Below are positions 12,986 to 23,862 of a stretch of 64,000 bases of DNA, piece after piece. The position numbers were made by a program, and so were the translations under genes. The stretch comes from Proales similis. Lineage: Eukaryota > Rotifera > Eurotatoria > Ploima > Proalidae. The stretch lies in assembly GCA_019059635.1 (NCBI GenBank), contig JAGVRJ010000015.1, positions 930,001 through 994,000 of the forward strand, written 5' to 3'. The notes under the pieces were generated by a model. It did not search any database. It saw only the letters and a program-made list of their open reading frames with translations, and was not told the DNA's origin. Numbering within the stretch: position 1 is the first letter of the stretch; the number at the start of each line of letters is the position of its first letter.

Positions 12986-13220
12986 TCACACGTCTCAATC
13001 TTTCTTCGTTCGACTCACTCTTTATTTAATTCGGATTTGGCCAACACTGAATGCTCCAAGCGACAAATAAACTCTGTACATTTTGAATCGGTCCAGATTG
13101 TCTGCAATTTATTTTCATTCAGTATTCGTTCAGTTCTTTTGGTTGAGGAAATAGCGAAAGGTCTGCTCGCAAGTCGAAGAGAAAGGGGAAAGAAGAGAGT
13201 CGAAGAGGCGAGCAGTCTAA

Positions 13221-14666
13221 TCAGCTCTTTTTGTTTTGCTTCCAGTACTTTCTGATGGCGTCGTGCGAGGACTTTTTCACAAACATGGTTCTCTTGGCGT
13301 TGTTCGACCATATTAGCGCGTCGAGCTCGACAGCGTAGTTCTTCAGCATCAAAAAGTCCTCCTCGGAATTGAACTGGCCGTAGAAGACGCCTTCAGTGTA
13401 GCCGAGTCGGTTGCGCTCGTTGTACCAGAACGTGAGCTGGTCGGCGACCGCTTCGGGTATTATGTGCTTGCGTGCGAGCACTTGCGAGCTGGCGTTTGTG
13501 CCCAGAAAGTTGATTATCTGCTGGTCAGTGATGCCCATCTTGTAGGCCTCTCTGGCGCTCTCGCGACTTATCGAGCCGACTACCATGTTGGGAAAGCGGT
13601 AGAGCAAGTCGCAGAAGAGCGCCAGCAGACTGATTTGCAGCGCCGAGTCGGTGTAGGCGTATACTCTGTAGTTGGTCTCGACCACTATGTAGCCGTTCCT
13701 GTCCGAGCCGTAGTCGGCGCTCAGGTCGAGCCCGTTCGCCAGCTGAATGGCCAGTCGGGTCGGATAGAAGCTTTTTATTTTGCGCGTCTTCATGAACACC
13801 AAGCCCATCTTGCGCAGCTCTTGCAGGAACTCGAGCTTCGAGTTGGAAAAGTTCTCGCACGAGTAGCTCTTGCCAAACGTGGAGAAGCTCAGCTCGAACA
13901 AGAGTATGAGACATTCTGAAATGTCCTGGTTGTTCTTCTGCCAGCAGAACTCGAGCAGCTGCAGAATCAGGAACCAGACTTGAATGCGCTTGTTCCAGAG
14001 CAGAAACTGAAACGCCTTGGCGGTGAGCATGAGCGAGTCGGTGTCGTCGCTGTCTTGTGCGCCGCCCTCGCCTTGTTTCACGCACTTCATCACGCCGGCG
14101 AACTTGAGCAGCTCCTTGGTCGAGTTGGCCACTTGATTTTGAACGTCTTTGGGATTCACTATGTAGCGCAGTATGGACTCCCAGCGTTCAATCGAATAGT
14201 TGTCCAGCTTTTCAATCATGCGTCCATCTGACTTTTGATCAACGTCCATGGCGTTTTCGGGCGCGCTCGACTCAACCAGCTGATCGACTGCTGCTGCTGC
14301 TTGTCTGTCCGAGCTGCGACCGAACATGCCCATGAGGAGATTCTTCTTGAACGAGCCTTTAAGCGTCCAGGCCGGGATGACTCCTTGCTTGCGGACGTCC
14401 TGCCAGACGCCCAGATTGCTGAGAATCTGACACGCTTTCTGGCACTCTTTTTGCTGCTTGCCGTTTATCCACGAGTTGACGGTGGCCTGGGGCACTTCCT
14501 GCTCGACAAACAGCAGTCGGATGACAATCAGCTTGGACAGCTCGGGCAGCTCTCTGAATATGGCCAGGCATGTGGTCGGATGGTCGAATATCTTTTCGAT
14601 GACCGCTTTCGGTAGGCTAACGATGTAGCTGGTCAGATCCTTGTGCTCAATAAGTGATCCGCTCAT
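13221..14666 (-). CDS. GTF2H4: TFIIH core subunit p52 (GTF2H4/Tfb2)
   Basis: Subunit of TFIIH that anchors and stimulates the XPB helicase in transcription initiation and nucleotide excision repair. Single exon of 481 residues, near the usual 460-510. The N-terminal part reads YIVSLPKAVIEKIFDHPTTC, FRELPELSKL and RLLFVEQEVP, matching the conserved p52 opening. The C-terminal part has GSISRESAREAYKMGITDQQ and VLARKHIIPEAVADQLTFWY, the p8/XPB-binding end. An acidic, less conserved insert lies around residues 130-155. There are no introns, unlike most small genes here. The start codon is followed within about 165 bp by the oppositely oriented 5S gene. Confidence 0.95.
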   Translation of the reverse strand: MSGSLIEHKDLTSYIVSLPKAVIEKIFDHPTTCLAIFRELPELSKLIVIRLLFVEQEVPQATVNSWINGKQQKECQKACQILSNLGVWQDVRKQGVIPAWTLKGSFKKNLLMGMFGRSSDRQAAAAVDQLVESSAPENAMDVDQKSDGRMIEKLDNYSIERWESILRYIVNPKDVQNQVANSTKELLKFAGVMKCVKQGEGGAQDSDDTDSLMLTAKAFQFLLWNKRIQVWFLILQLLEFCWQKNNQDISECLILLFELSFSTFGKSYSCENFSNSKLEFLQELRKMGLVFMKTRKIKSFYPTRLAIQLANGLDLSADYGSDRNGYIVVETNYRVYAYTDSALQISLLALFCDLLYRFPNMVVGSISRESAREAYKMGITDQQIINFLGTNASSQVLARKHIIPEAVADQLTFWYNERNRLGYTEGVFYGQFNSEEDFLMLKNYAVELDALIWSNNAKRTMFVKKSSHDAIRKYWKQNKKS

Positions 14667-14829
14667 TGCTGCCTCTCACCGCGAACATCAGTGAACAGAT
14701 GGCATTAGATTGAGGCCAATTTGAGTGTCAATGCTCAATGCATCAGTTCGCGCACTCCTCCTTGCTTACACTCCTCTCCACGCTCTTCGCCGCTCGTTGA
14801 TATATTCGTTTTCAAATGCAATTTCTATC

Positions 14830-14948
14830 GCCTAGTACCATATCACGTTGAATGCACCGGTTCCCGTCCGATCACCGAAGTTAAGCAACGTCGAGCCCGG
14901 TTAGTACTTGGATGGGTGACCGCCTGGGAATACTGGGTGTAATAGGCT
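14830..14948 (+). rRNA. 5S ribosomal RNA, second copy
   Basis: 119 nt transcribed rightward, body identical to the copy at 11497-11615. In the terminal stem one pair is broken: the 3' strand reads GTAATAGGC instead of GTACTAGGC. A T-run (TTCTCTTTTTCC) follows at once and can act as Pol III terminator. Promoter boxes are intact. Whether the stem mismatch matters is unknown, so it could be functional or newly decaying. Confidence 0.93.
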
Positions 14949-15608
14949 TCTCTTTTTCCTTTTTCTCTCCCTCTCTCTCTCTCTCTCTTTATTTCTCCCC
15001 CGTCCTCGTCCATTCATTCGATCTATTTTGGCCGAATTCTTCTTTTTTTTTTCAATTTTGCCGGATTTTGGCACCTCACGGAAGCAATCTCCAATCGTAT
15101 ACTTTCCCGTAAAAAAATGGCCAAATTAAGAGAGGAACAGGACTAGGATGGGCACCGTTTGGCATAAATGCAATTTTTCATGACCTGTACGAAACGGAAA
15201 GCAGTATTGAGGTAACGAATTGAGAAATCGCCCACCAGAAGAGGAAAAGAAAGGTGCCGACTGAGCAGAAGGGGACGAGAAAGAGGCAAAGACAAGCGAG
15301 CGGGAGGCAGGCATACGACGACTTGAGTGCAGAGAGAGAGACAGAGAGGGAGACAGAGACGGAGGCAGAGAGAGAGAGAGAGAGGAGGGAGGGAGGGAGA
15401 AGACCGACAGTGCGTCGCCAGATAGACTGTTAGGCCAAGAGAATTTCTCTAGTCCCACGCGGCCGATATTCACTACACGAGCTCCGAGCGCAATTTTGAA
15501 CGTATACAGCGAGCTCTATACGCATCGGCACACTGCGTTAAATCGCGAGCCTCTTTTACTTAGCACAAGCCAAGCGAGGATTACAGTTGCAGTAATTTAA
15601 TTTCAAAG
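14949..15608. repeat. Intergenic with GA-rich tract upstream of RPL11
   Basis: About 660 bp. It opens with CT repeats (14970-14990) behind the 5S terminator and contains an imperfect GA/GGGA tract at about 15330-15400 on the RPL11 sense strand. The last 150 bp before ATG should hold the RPL11 promoter; no TATA box was seen. No open frame is convincing. Confidence 0.5.
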
Positions 15609-17266
15609 ATGGTAAGCGGAAGCCCTTTTGAGCGCGACGAGTTAAAAAAGAGAGTGAGCTCATGCGAGCTACGTAGGCACCGAAAAAGGCGGCAGCACCA
15701 GCCAAAGTCAAGAAGGCAGAGACCAAGGAGCCCAAGGACAAGACCAAGAATGTGATGCGAGGTCTGCGCATTCGCAAGCTCTGCGTCAACATCGGCGTCG
15801 GCGAGTCGGGCGACAGACTGACCAGAGCGGCCAAGGTGCTCGAGCAGCTGACCGGCCAGTCACCCGTCTTCTCAAAAGGTGATTACCGCTCCTTATTCAT
15901 CCGCCGCACTTTCTTGGCACGCCGACTCGCTCTCCTCCAATGCTCGTCGGCATGCATGAACGTGCCAGATGATCTCAGGCCATGCAACTTCGTGTGGATC
16001 AACTCAATTCATATTCACACGATTACTGAACGGTCTCACACGATCACATCTCATTTAAATCAATGTTTGGAAGCATTTATCTATGGCACGCTTCAGCAGC
16101 CAACCGCCGTGCTGCATCGAAGTGACTTGCAAAATGCGAGACTATTTGTCGGTACTCCAGCATTAGACAAGAGTGACCAGTGCTTGTCTAATTTCTGAGA
16201 TATCGCACACTTTTCCTAATTAGCGAGCCAAATCTAAGTCAGCAGTCAAATCGTCTATTCGGTGACTTTGACAGCGTTACCGGTTTGGCAGAGTGAGGAT
16301 GACGAGCCGAGCGCGGCCGCTCGCTCGTGCCCGGCTCAGTTTTTGAGTCGCGTGCGACGGCCGCGTTAGCCAAGGCGTTCGTCTCTAGCGCGTTGCGGAG
16401 AGTTGATGTGTGGCCGAGCCTCTCTACAGGTTTTCGCGCCTTTAGCCACGCGTCTTAGTTCCATCGCTCACAATCGCACACTCATCTCTCAAATCAAATA
16501 ACTGATCAAATTTTGTCGATCGCGTCCAACTCGTTATCTTAATCGCAGTTTGTTTTATCAAGCCAGATATACGGTGCGTGCGTTCGGTATCAGGCGTAAC
16601 GAGAAGATCGCCGTCTCCTGCACTGTCCGAGGCGAGAAGGCCGAGGAGATTCTGGAGAAGGGTCTGCGAGTAAGTCAATCGCCTTGTCGACTGCCACTCT
16701 GCGCCCGCGTTTAACCGCGCCTCTCAGGTAAAGGAGTACGAGTTGAGCCGTGCGAACTTCTCCGACAACGGCAACTTTGGCTTCGGCATTCAGGAGCACA
16801 TCGATTTGGGCATTAAGTACGATCCCAGCATTGGTATCTACGGCATGAACTTTTACGTTGTGCTCGGTCGACCTGGTAAGCCCACTGTTCACTGCTGACT
16901 GTTTGAACTGTTGCGAAACGCGCACAATGATGAGTGTTACATTGCGTGGGAATCTCTGTGATTCAATTCAATGAACGGAATTTATTGCAATTTCTGATGC
17001 GTTTGCCAACAGTTCAATCGTCGGCTCCACTCTCATGCCTTGTCGACTCTTGACCCTAATGCCGACTGCTTTTACTTTTCAGGCTTCGAGATCGCTTACC
17101 GAAAGCGCAAGAATTCAAGGGTTGGTGCATCGCATCGTATTTCACGAGAAGAATCCATGAAATGGTTCCAGACCAAGGTAATGCTCCCTTCACACACACA
17201 CAACTTGCACACTCTAAATTGCCTCTCTTCATTTAGTACTCTGGTATCATCACGGCCTCGAAATAA
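15609..17266 (+). CDS. RPL11: 60S ribosomal protein L11 (uL5)
   Basis: Large-subunit protein that binds 5S rRNA with RPL5 in the 5S RNP. The first coding exon is just the ATG at 15609-15611, followed directly by GTAAGC. Later exons are 15677-15878, 16563-16669, from 16728, and two more, ending in TAA at 17266. The protein has a Lys/Ala-rich N-terminus, then [33 protein letters not shown], the [20 protein letters not shown] block, [34 protein letters not shown] and a C-terminal GIITASK. This matches RPL11 along its whole length. Intron 2 (15879-16562, 684 nt) is about ten times longer than other introns here. AATAAA at 17310 is followed by two A-runs. Confidence 0.98.
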
Positions 17267-18766
17267 GCGACTGCTTTTGCCCGAAAATAATCCCAAAAAT
17301 TTTTAAACAAATAAACAGAAAAAAAAAAAACAAAAAAAAAAAGTGAAGAAATGGTCGGCGATCGGAAGCAAGAAAGCCAGGGATAATGGTGAGTCAGGAA
17401 TAGGCATCTTTGAACGGCTTCGAACGCGAGCGAGCAATTTCGATAGGTATCGGCCCCTCTCCTCCTCATAGTCGGCATTTCTGTTTGCCGGCTTCGGTTT
17501 GAGCATAATTTTGCAATTGTATCTTGCCGCGCGTCGATTCTCTCCAACACGAAGAACTAAGCAACCTGTAAGGCAGGCAAGCAGACAGACAAAGCGCACT
17601 TCAATGTCTGATTATGCGCGAGGCAATCGCTAATCACGTGATTATGATAAAGCGCATGCACGCAGCGGCAATTATGCGTCGACCCCTCGTCTCCACTTAC
17701 ACGTATGCAAAATGAGGCAAATTTACACTGCGAGGTCGCTCGTTCGATTGGCTGAGCGATTGGCTCACGCACAATGCACCAGAGGGGGGGGAGGGAGCGA
17801 GTAGGACGGGGGACCCGGCCGCAATTATATTGTGTAGATTAGTGTTTTGCTCCGCTTAAAGCATATATAATTCATAAGCATAGTAAAGAAGAGGACGACG
17901 GCGGCGGCAATGGTGCTGAGCGTGCGCTCTCGAGAGCGAGAGAGAGAGAAAGAGAGAGAGAGCGAGCGAGCGAGCACAATGAACGAGAGAATAATATACG
18001 AATTTCGCAGCGCACGCAGCCGCCATATTGGATTTTTTTTATAGCATGGTTAAAGCCCGTACACGGTCTAAGCAAAAAGGACGGCGTGCGCTGCTAGCAG
18101 GACCTATTAGACGCAGCCAAAGTCAGATTGGAAGAGACGGTCAGGTCCAGAGCGAGAGCAGGTGGCGACCAATGTGCCTACAGGCTTAGTCTGGTGCGTG
18201 TCCGCTTTCCACAAGCTCACCCACTGGGTGCTGGGCTCCGAGTGGCTGCTCTGCTCGGCCTCTGTGTGTTGGTAACCTTGAAGCTTGGACACGCAACAAG
18301 CCATTCAAAGAGGACTCGGACGGCCGCAGCCCGCAAGTTGTTCCTATTTGGCACGACGAGCTTAGACAAGAGGGATGTGGGCTCACCGTTCGTGTCTTCT
18401 TCGCCCGCCGGGGAGGGGGTCCGGGTGGGTCCGAGTCAGAGGGGACCCCCCTGTGTGCACTCTGTCAGTCCGTGTGTGTGTGTGAGTTGCTGTCATTCAT
18501 TCATTGAACTTGAATTTTTACTCACTTGGTTGTGGATGACGCAATTTTAGAGACAAAAGAGACCTAAACTGCACGAGCACATCTAAATGAGCCGAATAGG
18601 CGGTTAAGGTGCGGCGAGCAGGAGCAGCTAGAACAACCGAGCACATATGAAAGGCGGCGCAGCGCGGAGCCAAGCGAAGCGAGAAGCCAGACAGAGACCA
18701 GGAGGCGACGGCTTGTACAAGAAGAGCGGCTGTCGAGCCGCGTCTAAGCAGCTGTAGACGAGCAAG
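17267..18766. other. 1.5-kb intergenic: RPL11 3' end, GA tract, EPC promoter
   Basis: Contains the RPL11 poly(A) signal (17310-17315) with A-runs to 17341. Further on there is a short G-run near 17784, a GA tract (about 17933-17972) and a YY1-type site at 18019. The last 700 bp is moderately GC-rich and probably holds the 5' UTR of the Enhancer of Polycomb gene. Short open frames here show no recognisable protein. Confidence 0.5.
18019..18031 (-). promoter_or_regulatory. YY1-type site upstream of Enhancer of Polycomb
   Basis: GCCGCCATATTGG on the plus strand is CCAATATGGCGGC on the minus strand, a full match to the YY1 consensus AANATGGCGGC. It lies about 740 bp before the EPC start codon and 80 bp after a GA tract. 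Two further sites of this kind occur at 23517 and 53935. Confidence 0.5.
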
Positions 18767-21298
18767 ATGAGCAAGCTCAGCTTCAGGGCGCGGCAGGTGG
18801 ACTTTATGAAGCCTCTGCCCGTCTACCTTAACACAGAGCTGCCCGACTTGCAAGATTATGCGTCGATAAATCGCTCTGTGCCCCTGATGCCCACCGGCAT
18901 GGAAAAGGACGAGGAGGCTGAGCATCACTTGCAGCGGGCGCTGAGCGCGCTACAAGCGTTCGGCGCGGCCAACAACGACGCTTACGCCATTCCGACTCCG
19001 AGTGTCGAGATCGACGACAAAATGTACTCGAAAATATACAACGTAGACTACAACCGACCGAAGCAGTATATTCGAATGCAAGCGTTCGACGACGACCAAG
19101 ACTACCCGGACTACGACGCCGACTACGAGGACGAGCGTTGGCTGGCCGGGCAAAATCTACCTCCCGAGATGAGCGAGCTGCAGCGAGTGCTCTACTTCGA
19201 GGCGGTCATGGACCGGCTCGAGAAGGCGACCGACTACTCGAGTCGCCTGATGACACACGACGAAGCCAATCGCCTGATGCGACAACATCTCGAACGAGAC
19301 GACGAGCACTGCCTTTTGCCCGAGTTTCGCATGCAGGTCTACGAATACTGGAAGCGGAAGCGAGAGGCCGCCGGACACCCATTGACTCCCATAGTCTTGA
19401 CCGACCGCTCGAGCATATGCACCCAGCCCAGTAATCCCTACCTGGTGTTCAGACGTCGCACTGAAAAGATGCAGACGCGCAAGAACCGCAAAAACGAAGA
19501 GCAGTCGTACGAGAAAATGCTCATACTCAAACGCGACCTGCAGCGAGCACACGAGCTCTTCAAACTGCTCAAACGACGCGAGCAGCTCAAGAAGGACCTG
19601 CTCAGGCAAACACTGGAGACGTTGGAGAAGCGGCTGAGCGCCGGCGACTTTGACGCGCAGGTCGAGCGCGCACTCAAGAACAGTTTGTTGAAACCGGTCA
19701 ACAGCGTAAAGGTGAACACGCCGCTGAAGAAGAGTGTGAACAGCGGAGCGGAGCCGGCCTCGCCTCTCGTGCTCCACAAGAGCCAGAAGCGAAAGCGAGA
19801 GCAAAAGCCAACGCCACTCGCCGCTGCTGCCGAGCCTGTTTTGAAGCTGGCCAAGAAGCCGGCGCCGCCATCGCCCAACACACTGGCCCAGCAGCGTCGC
19901 ACGGCCTGCGCCCGTCGACTGCTGGCCACTCTAACCGGCCAGGGCGACGAGCTGAGCGAAGAGAGCAAACAGCTCTTGAACGAGACACTCAAGTCAAGCA
20001 AGCAGCTTGGACGTCAGCTGATCGCTGCGGCGCGCAGTCTCATCGAGTGCGAGCAAGAAGCGGACGAAGAGGCGGCAGTCTATGCGGCCAATGACGAGTG
20101 CGCTCGCTACGAGCAAGAACTGAAGGCCCACAACGTTCACAACTTGGACGCTCTTCTGGCCGAGACGCGCAACTCGCTGAGCACAAACGTCGATATCGAC
20201 GGCCACTGGTCGCTCAAGCGCAAAGAAGGCTGTAAATACTTGGCGCCCACAGGCAGTTCAATATACGAAGCGACCGAGTCGAGACGATGCGACGAGCTGC
20301 GCGACTACTACTACGGCTTTGCAGTGAGCGAACGCAATCGACAAATGGGCCTTGTGCGGCGCCGCGCTGGCCGTGGCGGGCGAGTAATTCTTGAGCGCGT
20401 GTCGCACGATGCCAACAGACGCGCGCACAAGACCTATTACGCTCGCGAGTGTTTTACTCGACGAGCTGCTGGCCGGCTCGAATTACGACGTGTGAGCGGT
20501 GCCGACGAGCTAATGGACGAGAGCGAGTCCGAGCCGGAGGACGAGCCGTGCGCGTCTGGCACACGATTCGACCATCAGCTGTTTGCCGTCTACCAAAGAG
20601 ACAAGGACTGCACTGGCGGCCAAGAGCGGGTGCATGCGGTGCCCGCTGCATCGCTTCGCTCTCCGGTACAGCGACTGGAGGCCGCCACTGTTCGACTGGC
20701 AATGGCCGCGCTCAGGCTTCCCGAGCGTCACCTAACAGTTAATGTAAATAAGAGCGAATACGAACAGGAACAACAGCAGCAGCTATACGCTATGAGTCCC
20801 AGCGATCTAGTCAAACGACGCGCCCTTGGTTCAACTTCGTCGCTGCCCTCCTCTTCCTGTCCATCGTCATCGTCGTCGTCATCGTATGTGCCGATTAACG
20901 GGCACGTTGAGAGCAGCGCTGCAGATGGTGGAGGCAATTATTCGGCCGCTTCTTCCTCGCCTTCGTCCAGCGCCTCGTCGCCCACTCTAGCTGGCGGCCG
21001 GCTCAGAGACGAGGAGATGGTTAAGGAGAATCAGATCGGCATTCGCAATCATCTCGACTCAACGCCCAAATGGACGCCCAACAATTCAATACTAACAAAC
21101 AGTAACATGAATTTGAGCCTTCTCAAGTTCTCTGCGTCCAATGCGTCCATGAGCGCCGCCTCCACCCAGTCCAGCAACAGCGTAGTCAAGCCGTTGGCAG
21201 CCGAAACAGGCGGCGCCGGCGCTGGTGGCCCAGTCGGTGCCGCTAACGACCTGCACGCGCACACTCCACCCGCGCCTGCATCCACCAAGCTCGTCTAA
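18767..21298 (+). CDS. EPC1: Enhancer of Polycomb, NuA4/TIP60 scaffold subunit
   Basis: Scaffold that links the acetyltransferase module (TIP60, ING3, EAF6) to the NuA4 complex; acts on chromatin. Single exon, 843 residues. The N-terminus MSKLSFRARQVDF...YASINRSVPLMPTGMEKDEE is the EPC-A domain (about residues 1-165). It is followed by AFDDDQDYPDYDADYEDE and the very conserved block NPYLVFRRRTEKMQTRKNRKNEEQSYEKML (written here only as a region, about 224-255). A Lys-rich middle and a Ser/Ala/Thr-rich low-complexity C-terminus follow, including a Ser run near 700-715. Vertebrates have two paralogues (EPC1, EPC2); the fly has one, and this could equal either. No introns. The poly(A) signal AATAAA is at 21770. 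Confidence 0.95.
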   Translation: MSKLSFRARQVDFMKPLPVYLNTELPDLQDYASINRSVPLMPTGMEKDEEAEHHLQRALSALQAFGAANNDAYAIPTPSVEIDDKMYSKIYNVDYNRPKQYIRMQAFDDDQDYPDYDADYEDERWLAGQNLPPEMSELQRVLYFEAVMDRLEKATDYSSRLMTHDEANRLMRQHLERDDEHCLLPEFRMQVYEYWKRKREAAGHPLTPIVLTDRSSICTQPSNPYLVFRRRTEKMQTRKNRKNEEQSYEKMLILKRDLQRAHELFKLLKRREQLKKDLLRQTLETLEKRLSAGDFDAQVERALKNSLLKPVNSVKVNTPLKKSVNSGAEPASPLVLHKSQKRKREQKPTPLAAAAEPVLKLAKKPAPPSPNTLAQQRRTACARRLLATLTGQGDELSEESKQLLNETLKSSKQLGRQLIAAARSLIECEQEADEEAAVYAANDECARYEQELKAHNVHNLDALLAETRNSLSTNVDIDGHWSLKRKEGCKYLAPTGSSIYEATESRRCDELRDYYYGFAVSERNRQMGLVRRRAGRGGRVILERVSHDANRRAHKTYYARECFTRRAAGRLELRRVSGADELMDESESEPEDEPCASGTRFDHQLFAVYQRDKDCTGGQERVHAVPAASLRSPVQRLEAATVRLAMAALRLPERHLTVNVNKSEYEQEQQQQLYAMSPSDLVKRRALGSTSSLPSSSCPSSSSSSSYVPINGHVESSAADGGGNYSAASSSPSSSASSPTLAGGRLRDEEMVKENQIGIRNHLDSTPKWTPNNSILTNSNMNLSLLKFSASNASMSAASTQSSNSVVKPLAAETGGAGAGGPVGAANDLHAHTPPAPASTKLV

Positions 21299-22020
21299 AA
21301 ACCTTCACACTAGGCCGGGCGTCCTTCGTCCTTCAACAACACTTTTCTAAATACATTTTTCCTTGTTGTTTCGATTCAGGCTTTCTTCTATCACATTTTT
21401 CTTCTTCTCGTCTGCTGCTTCATCAGTCGCTCTCTATTTGTCGTTTGTTTTTCTTGTTTGATCATTGTTGGTTTCTCGCTTCTCTCTTTCGTTCTTGACG
21501 GCTTTTGCTCGAGCGATCGAACGGGTCAATCGAACGATCGTTCCTCCTTTTCGTTCAATTCTAGATTACAAAAAGCCAAAACGATTTCCTAAACCCAAGA
21601 CACAAGCTATTGACTAGCAGCATTCGCTCTCATCCACACAACAACAGACACACAGTTACCCTTCGCACACACGCCCACACACAAACACACACACACACAC
21701 ACACACAATTCGATCAGATTTGTAAATATTATTTAAAGCTGTTAAATAACTAAGCAAGTTATAAAGGCGAATAAAGTACAAAGCGCGCGCCCGACTAGGC
21801 ATGTTTTTGATTGCTCACTGAGAGCAGGCAGGAGGGAGGAAGCTGCTCATTGAGTCGCGTTTCGAACAATTTTTATTTACTTGCAGGCTGGTGGTTGCAA
21901 ACAAACATGATCAGTTTTGCGTTGCTCAATCTTGATTAGAGACAGATAGACAGAGAGAGAGAGAGAAAGGGAGAGGGAGATGGGAGGATGAAAACAGCCC
22001 CGAGTCGAGTGAGCCGGGCT
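21299..22020. other. EPC 3' UTR with CA microsatellite, then convergent end
   Basis: About 720 bp. A CA repeat runs at about 21660-21707. AATAAA at 21770-21775 should end the EPC transcript. A GA tract at about 21945-21985 lies in the presumed 3' UTR of the minus-strand membrane-protein gene. No open frame of note. Confidence 0.55.
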
Positions 22021-23379
22021 TCATGTCAAGCAGTAGCCGTATAGGCAAGTTCCGGCCGAGCAAGCGTAGTCGCCTGGACACGGTTGGCCAAGGCCGACTC
22101 GCTGCGTGCATTGTTGCCTTGAGAAGCATTGCAGATTAGTGCGGCTTGGCAGCAAGAAAACGTTGTTTACCCGTCCCAGTACATGTTGTTGGGCGAGGCG
22201 TTGTTGCGGCAGTCGCAGAACCAGTCGGCCGAAGTGGTCGGGCAGTTGCAGGCGGCCTCGCCCGTGCCCGACTGGTAGCATCTGAGGCCCACAGTCGAGT
22301 TGCACCACGTGTCGGCGTAGCATGCGCCTATGTAGCCTCGCTTGACCTCGCAGACGCCCGTGTCGTTGTTGAAGAACATGTTCGACGGGCCTTGGTTCAA
22401 ATTAAACGTTATGCGCACACGCAGACCAGAGGACGACGTGATTATTACAAACGCATTGGTTTATGGTTGTGTCGCAGTACAGAGTGGTGTTTGAGTTGCA
22501 AGCGCTCGCCGTGTTCAGGCTGCAGTCGAAGCCGGGCACAAGACCTTGAACGACACACGACGTGCCGTCCCAGTAGTAGCCGTTGTAGCACATGCACTGT
22601 TCAAAATTGCCCGGACCGTTGGCGCATGTCAGTCCTCGGTAGGCTTGGCACGCAGTCACGCCATAGGTGCCGCAAGCCTGCGCCACCGTGTACTTGTCTA
22701 CACACGAGCCTGTTGTCAAAGCGTTGTTGATATCAAATCAAACTCAGACCTGCGCTGAACAGCCAACTAAGCCTACCCGAAGTCGCGTAGAGGTCATAGA
22801 TGGTTCCTGTGTAGAACTGGGTGTAGTAGGAGTTGGACGCGGACGGGCACAGGCAAGTGTAAGTGAAACGATCGCACACAAACGGCGGCGAGTAGCACGG
22901 TCCGTTGCACCGCTCCTGGTAGCCTTGATTGGTCAGACTTGACACAAGCGTCGTTAAGCTCACAGAGGCCAACAGCAAAACAAAAGAGGCAAAAAGAGAG
23001 CGCACCATGCGAGGCCGTCCCAGAACGTGTTGGTGCCACAGACGCAGTCTGTGCCGTTCCAGATGCGATTGCTCTCGCACTGACACGTGCCCGAGACGCA
23101 GTCAAGGTTCCTCACGTTGTCGCAGACGTCCGAGTCCTGGAGACAGCTCTCGCCGTACGTCAGCGGCTTGTAGGTCAAATCGTTCGGCGTGTTGACGTAG
23201 AGCAGTATTGCGCACACGCCGCAAGTGAGCAGCACGAGCACCAGATTGCCGACCGCCAAGAACAGCCATCGCGAGCAAAGACACAGGCCGTAGCGGCGCG
23301 CTTGACGTCGCGCCCATTTGGCCTCTTTGCCGCGGTCGACCACCTCGTATTCGTAAAAGATCATGTCGCGATCGGCCAT
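22021..23379 (-). CDS. Type II membrane protein with cysteine-rich (EB/EGF-like) ectodomain
   Basis: Not a family I can name. Five exons join in phase: the donor after codon for Gly/Ser at the 22730-22775 intron, TGC split across the 22380-22480 intron, and a last short exon to TGA 22021. The cytosolic N-terminus (MADRDMIFYEYEVVDRGKEA) is charged. One transmembrane helix follows (WLFLAVGNLVLVLLTCGVCA, about residues 38-58). The ectodomain holds many evenly spaced cysteines, N-glycosylation sequons (NGT, NST, NNT) and repeated CxC...WDG/WNG units, recalling EB modules of invertebrate surface proteins. The exact acceptor of intron 1 is uncertain (two AGs 22 nt apart, both in frame). Possible roles are surface adhesion or scavenging, but this is a guess. 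Confidence 0.7.
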
Positions 23380-23862
23380 GTTTGCAATACGCGACTTTCT
23401 TATTCAACTTTTCTTTCTGTTTCTTCTTTCTGCTGGCAATGTTGCTTTCTCTTCAACCTCTCTCTTCAGCCTGCTTTCTGCCTGTGCGTCGATTGCGTAG
23501 GCATTTGCAGCCAAGTGCCGCCATGTTTACAAACTCGGGCTTCTCCACTTTGTCGATTAGATTTTACTACCCGGCAACCGGTCTAATTGTCGCCATTTGC
23601 GCCTGTCTCACGCGAGCACTAATAGAAACCTAAAAGTCATTAATCACAGTGGCTGGAATGAAAACAAATAGAGCCACTTGAAATCTGGGACCTTTTTCTT
23701 GGCCAAATGCCGCATTCGAGCCAATTCTTCAAATTCAATTTCGTTTATTAATTCGTTCAGAAAAAGTAAAAACAAACAAAAAAGCAAACTGAAAACAAAG
23801 TAAACACAGAGAAAGAGACAGCGAGCGAGAGAGAAAGGGAGAGAGAGAGGGAGAAAGAGTTC
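23380..23862. other. Intergenic between membrane-protein gene start and SMAD end
   Basis: About 480 bp. Promoter side of the membrane-protein gene carries a YY1-type site at 23517-23528. The right part, with a GA tract at about 23815-23855, is the presumed 3' UTR of the minus-strand SMAD gene. No further gene seen. Confidence 0.45.
23517..23528 (-). promoter_or_regulatory. YY1/TISU-type site upstream of the Cys-rich membrane protein
   Basis: On the gene's sense strand it reads AAACATGGCGGC, a match to the YY1 core and close to the TISU element of short 5' UTRs. It lies 138 nt upstream of the start codon. Its own ATG does not continue into the coding frame as far as I can read. Confidence 0.5.

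Noticed and set aside
11400-15000. Spliced-leader RNA linked to the 5S genes, as in some nematodes and other animals
   Set aside because: No short transcript unit with a donor site and Sm site was visible next to any 5S copy, and genes show no operon spacing.
16350-16440. tRNA-like GC-rich segment in RPL11 intron 2
   Set aside because: A GTTAGCCAAGGCG stretch resembles a D-arm, but no T-loop GTTCGAA box B or matching acceptor stem is present.
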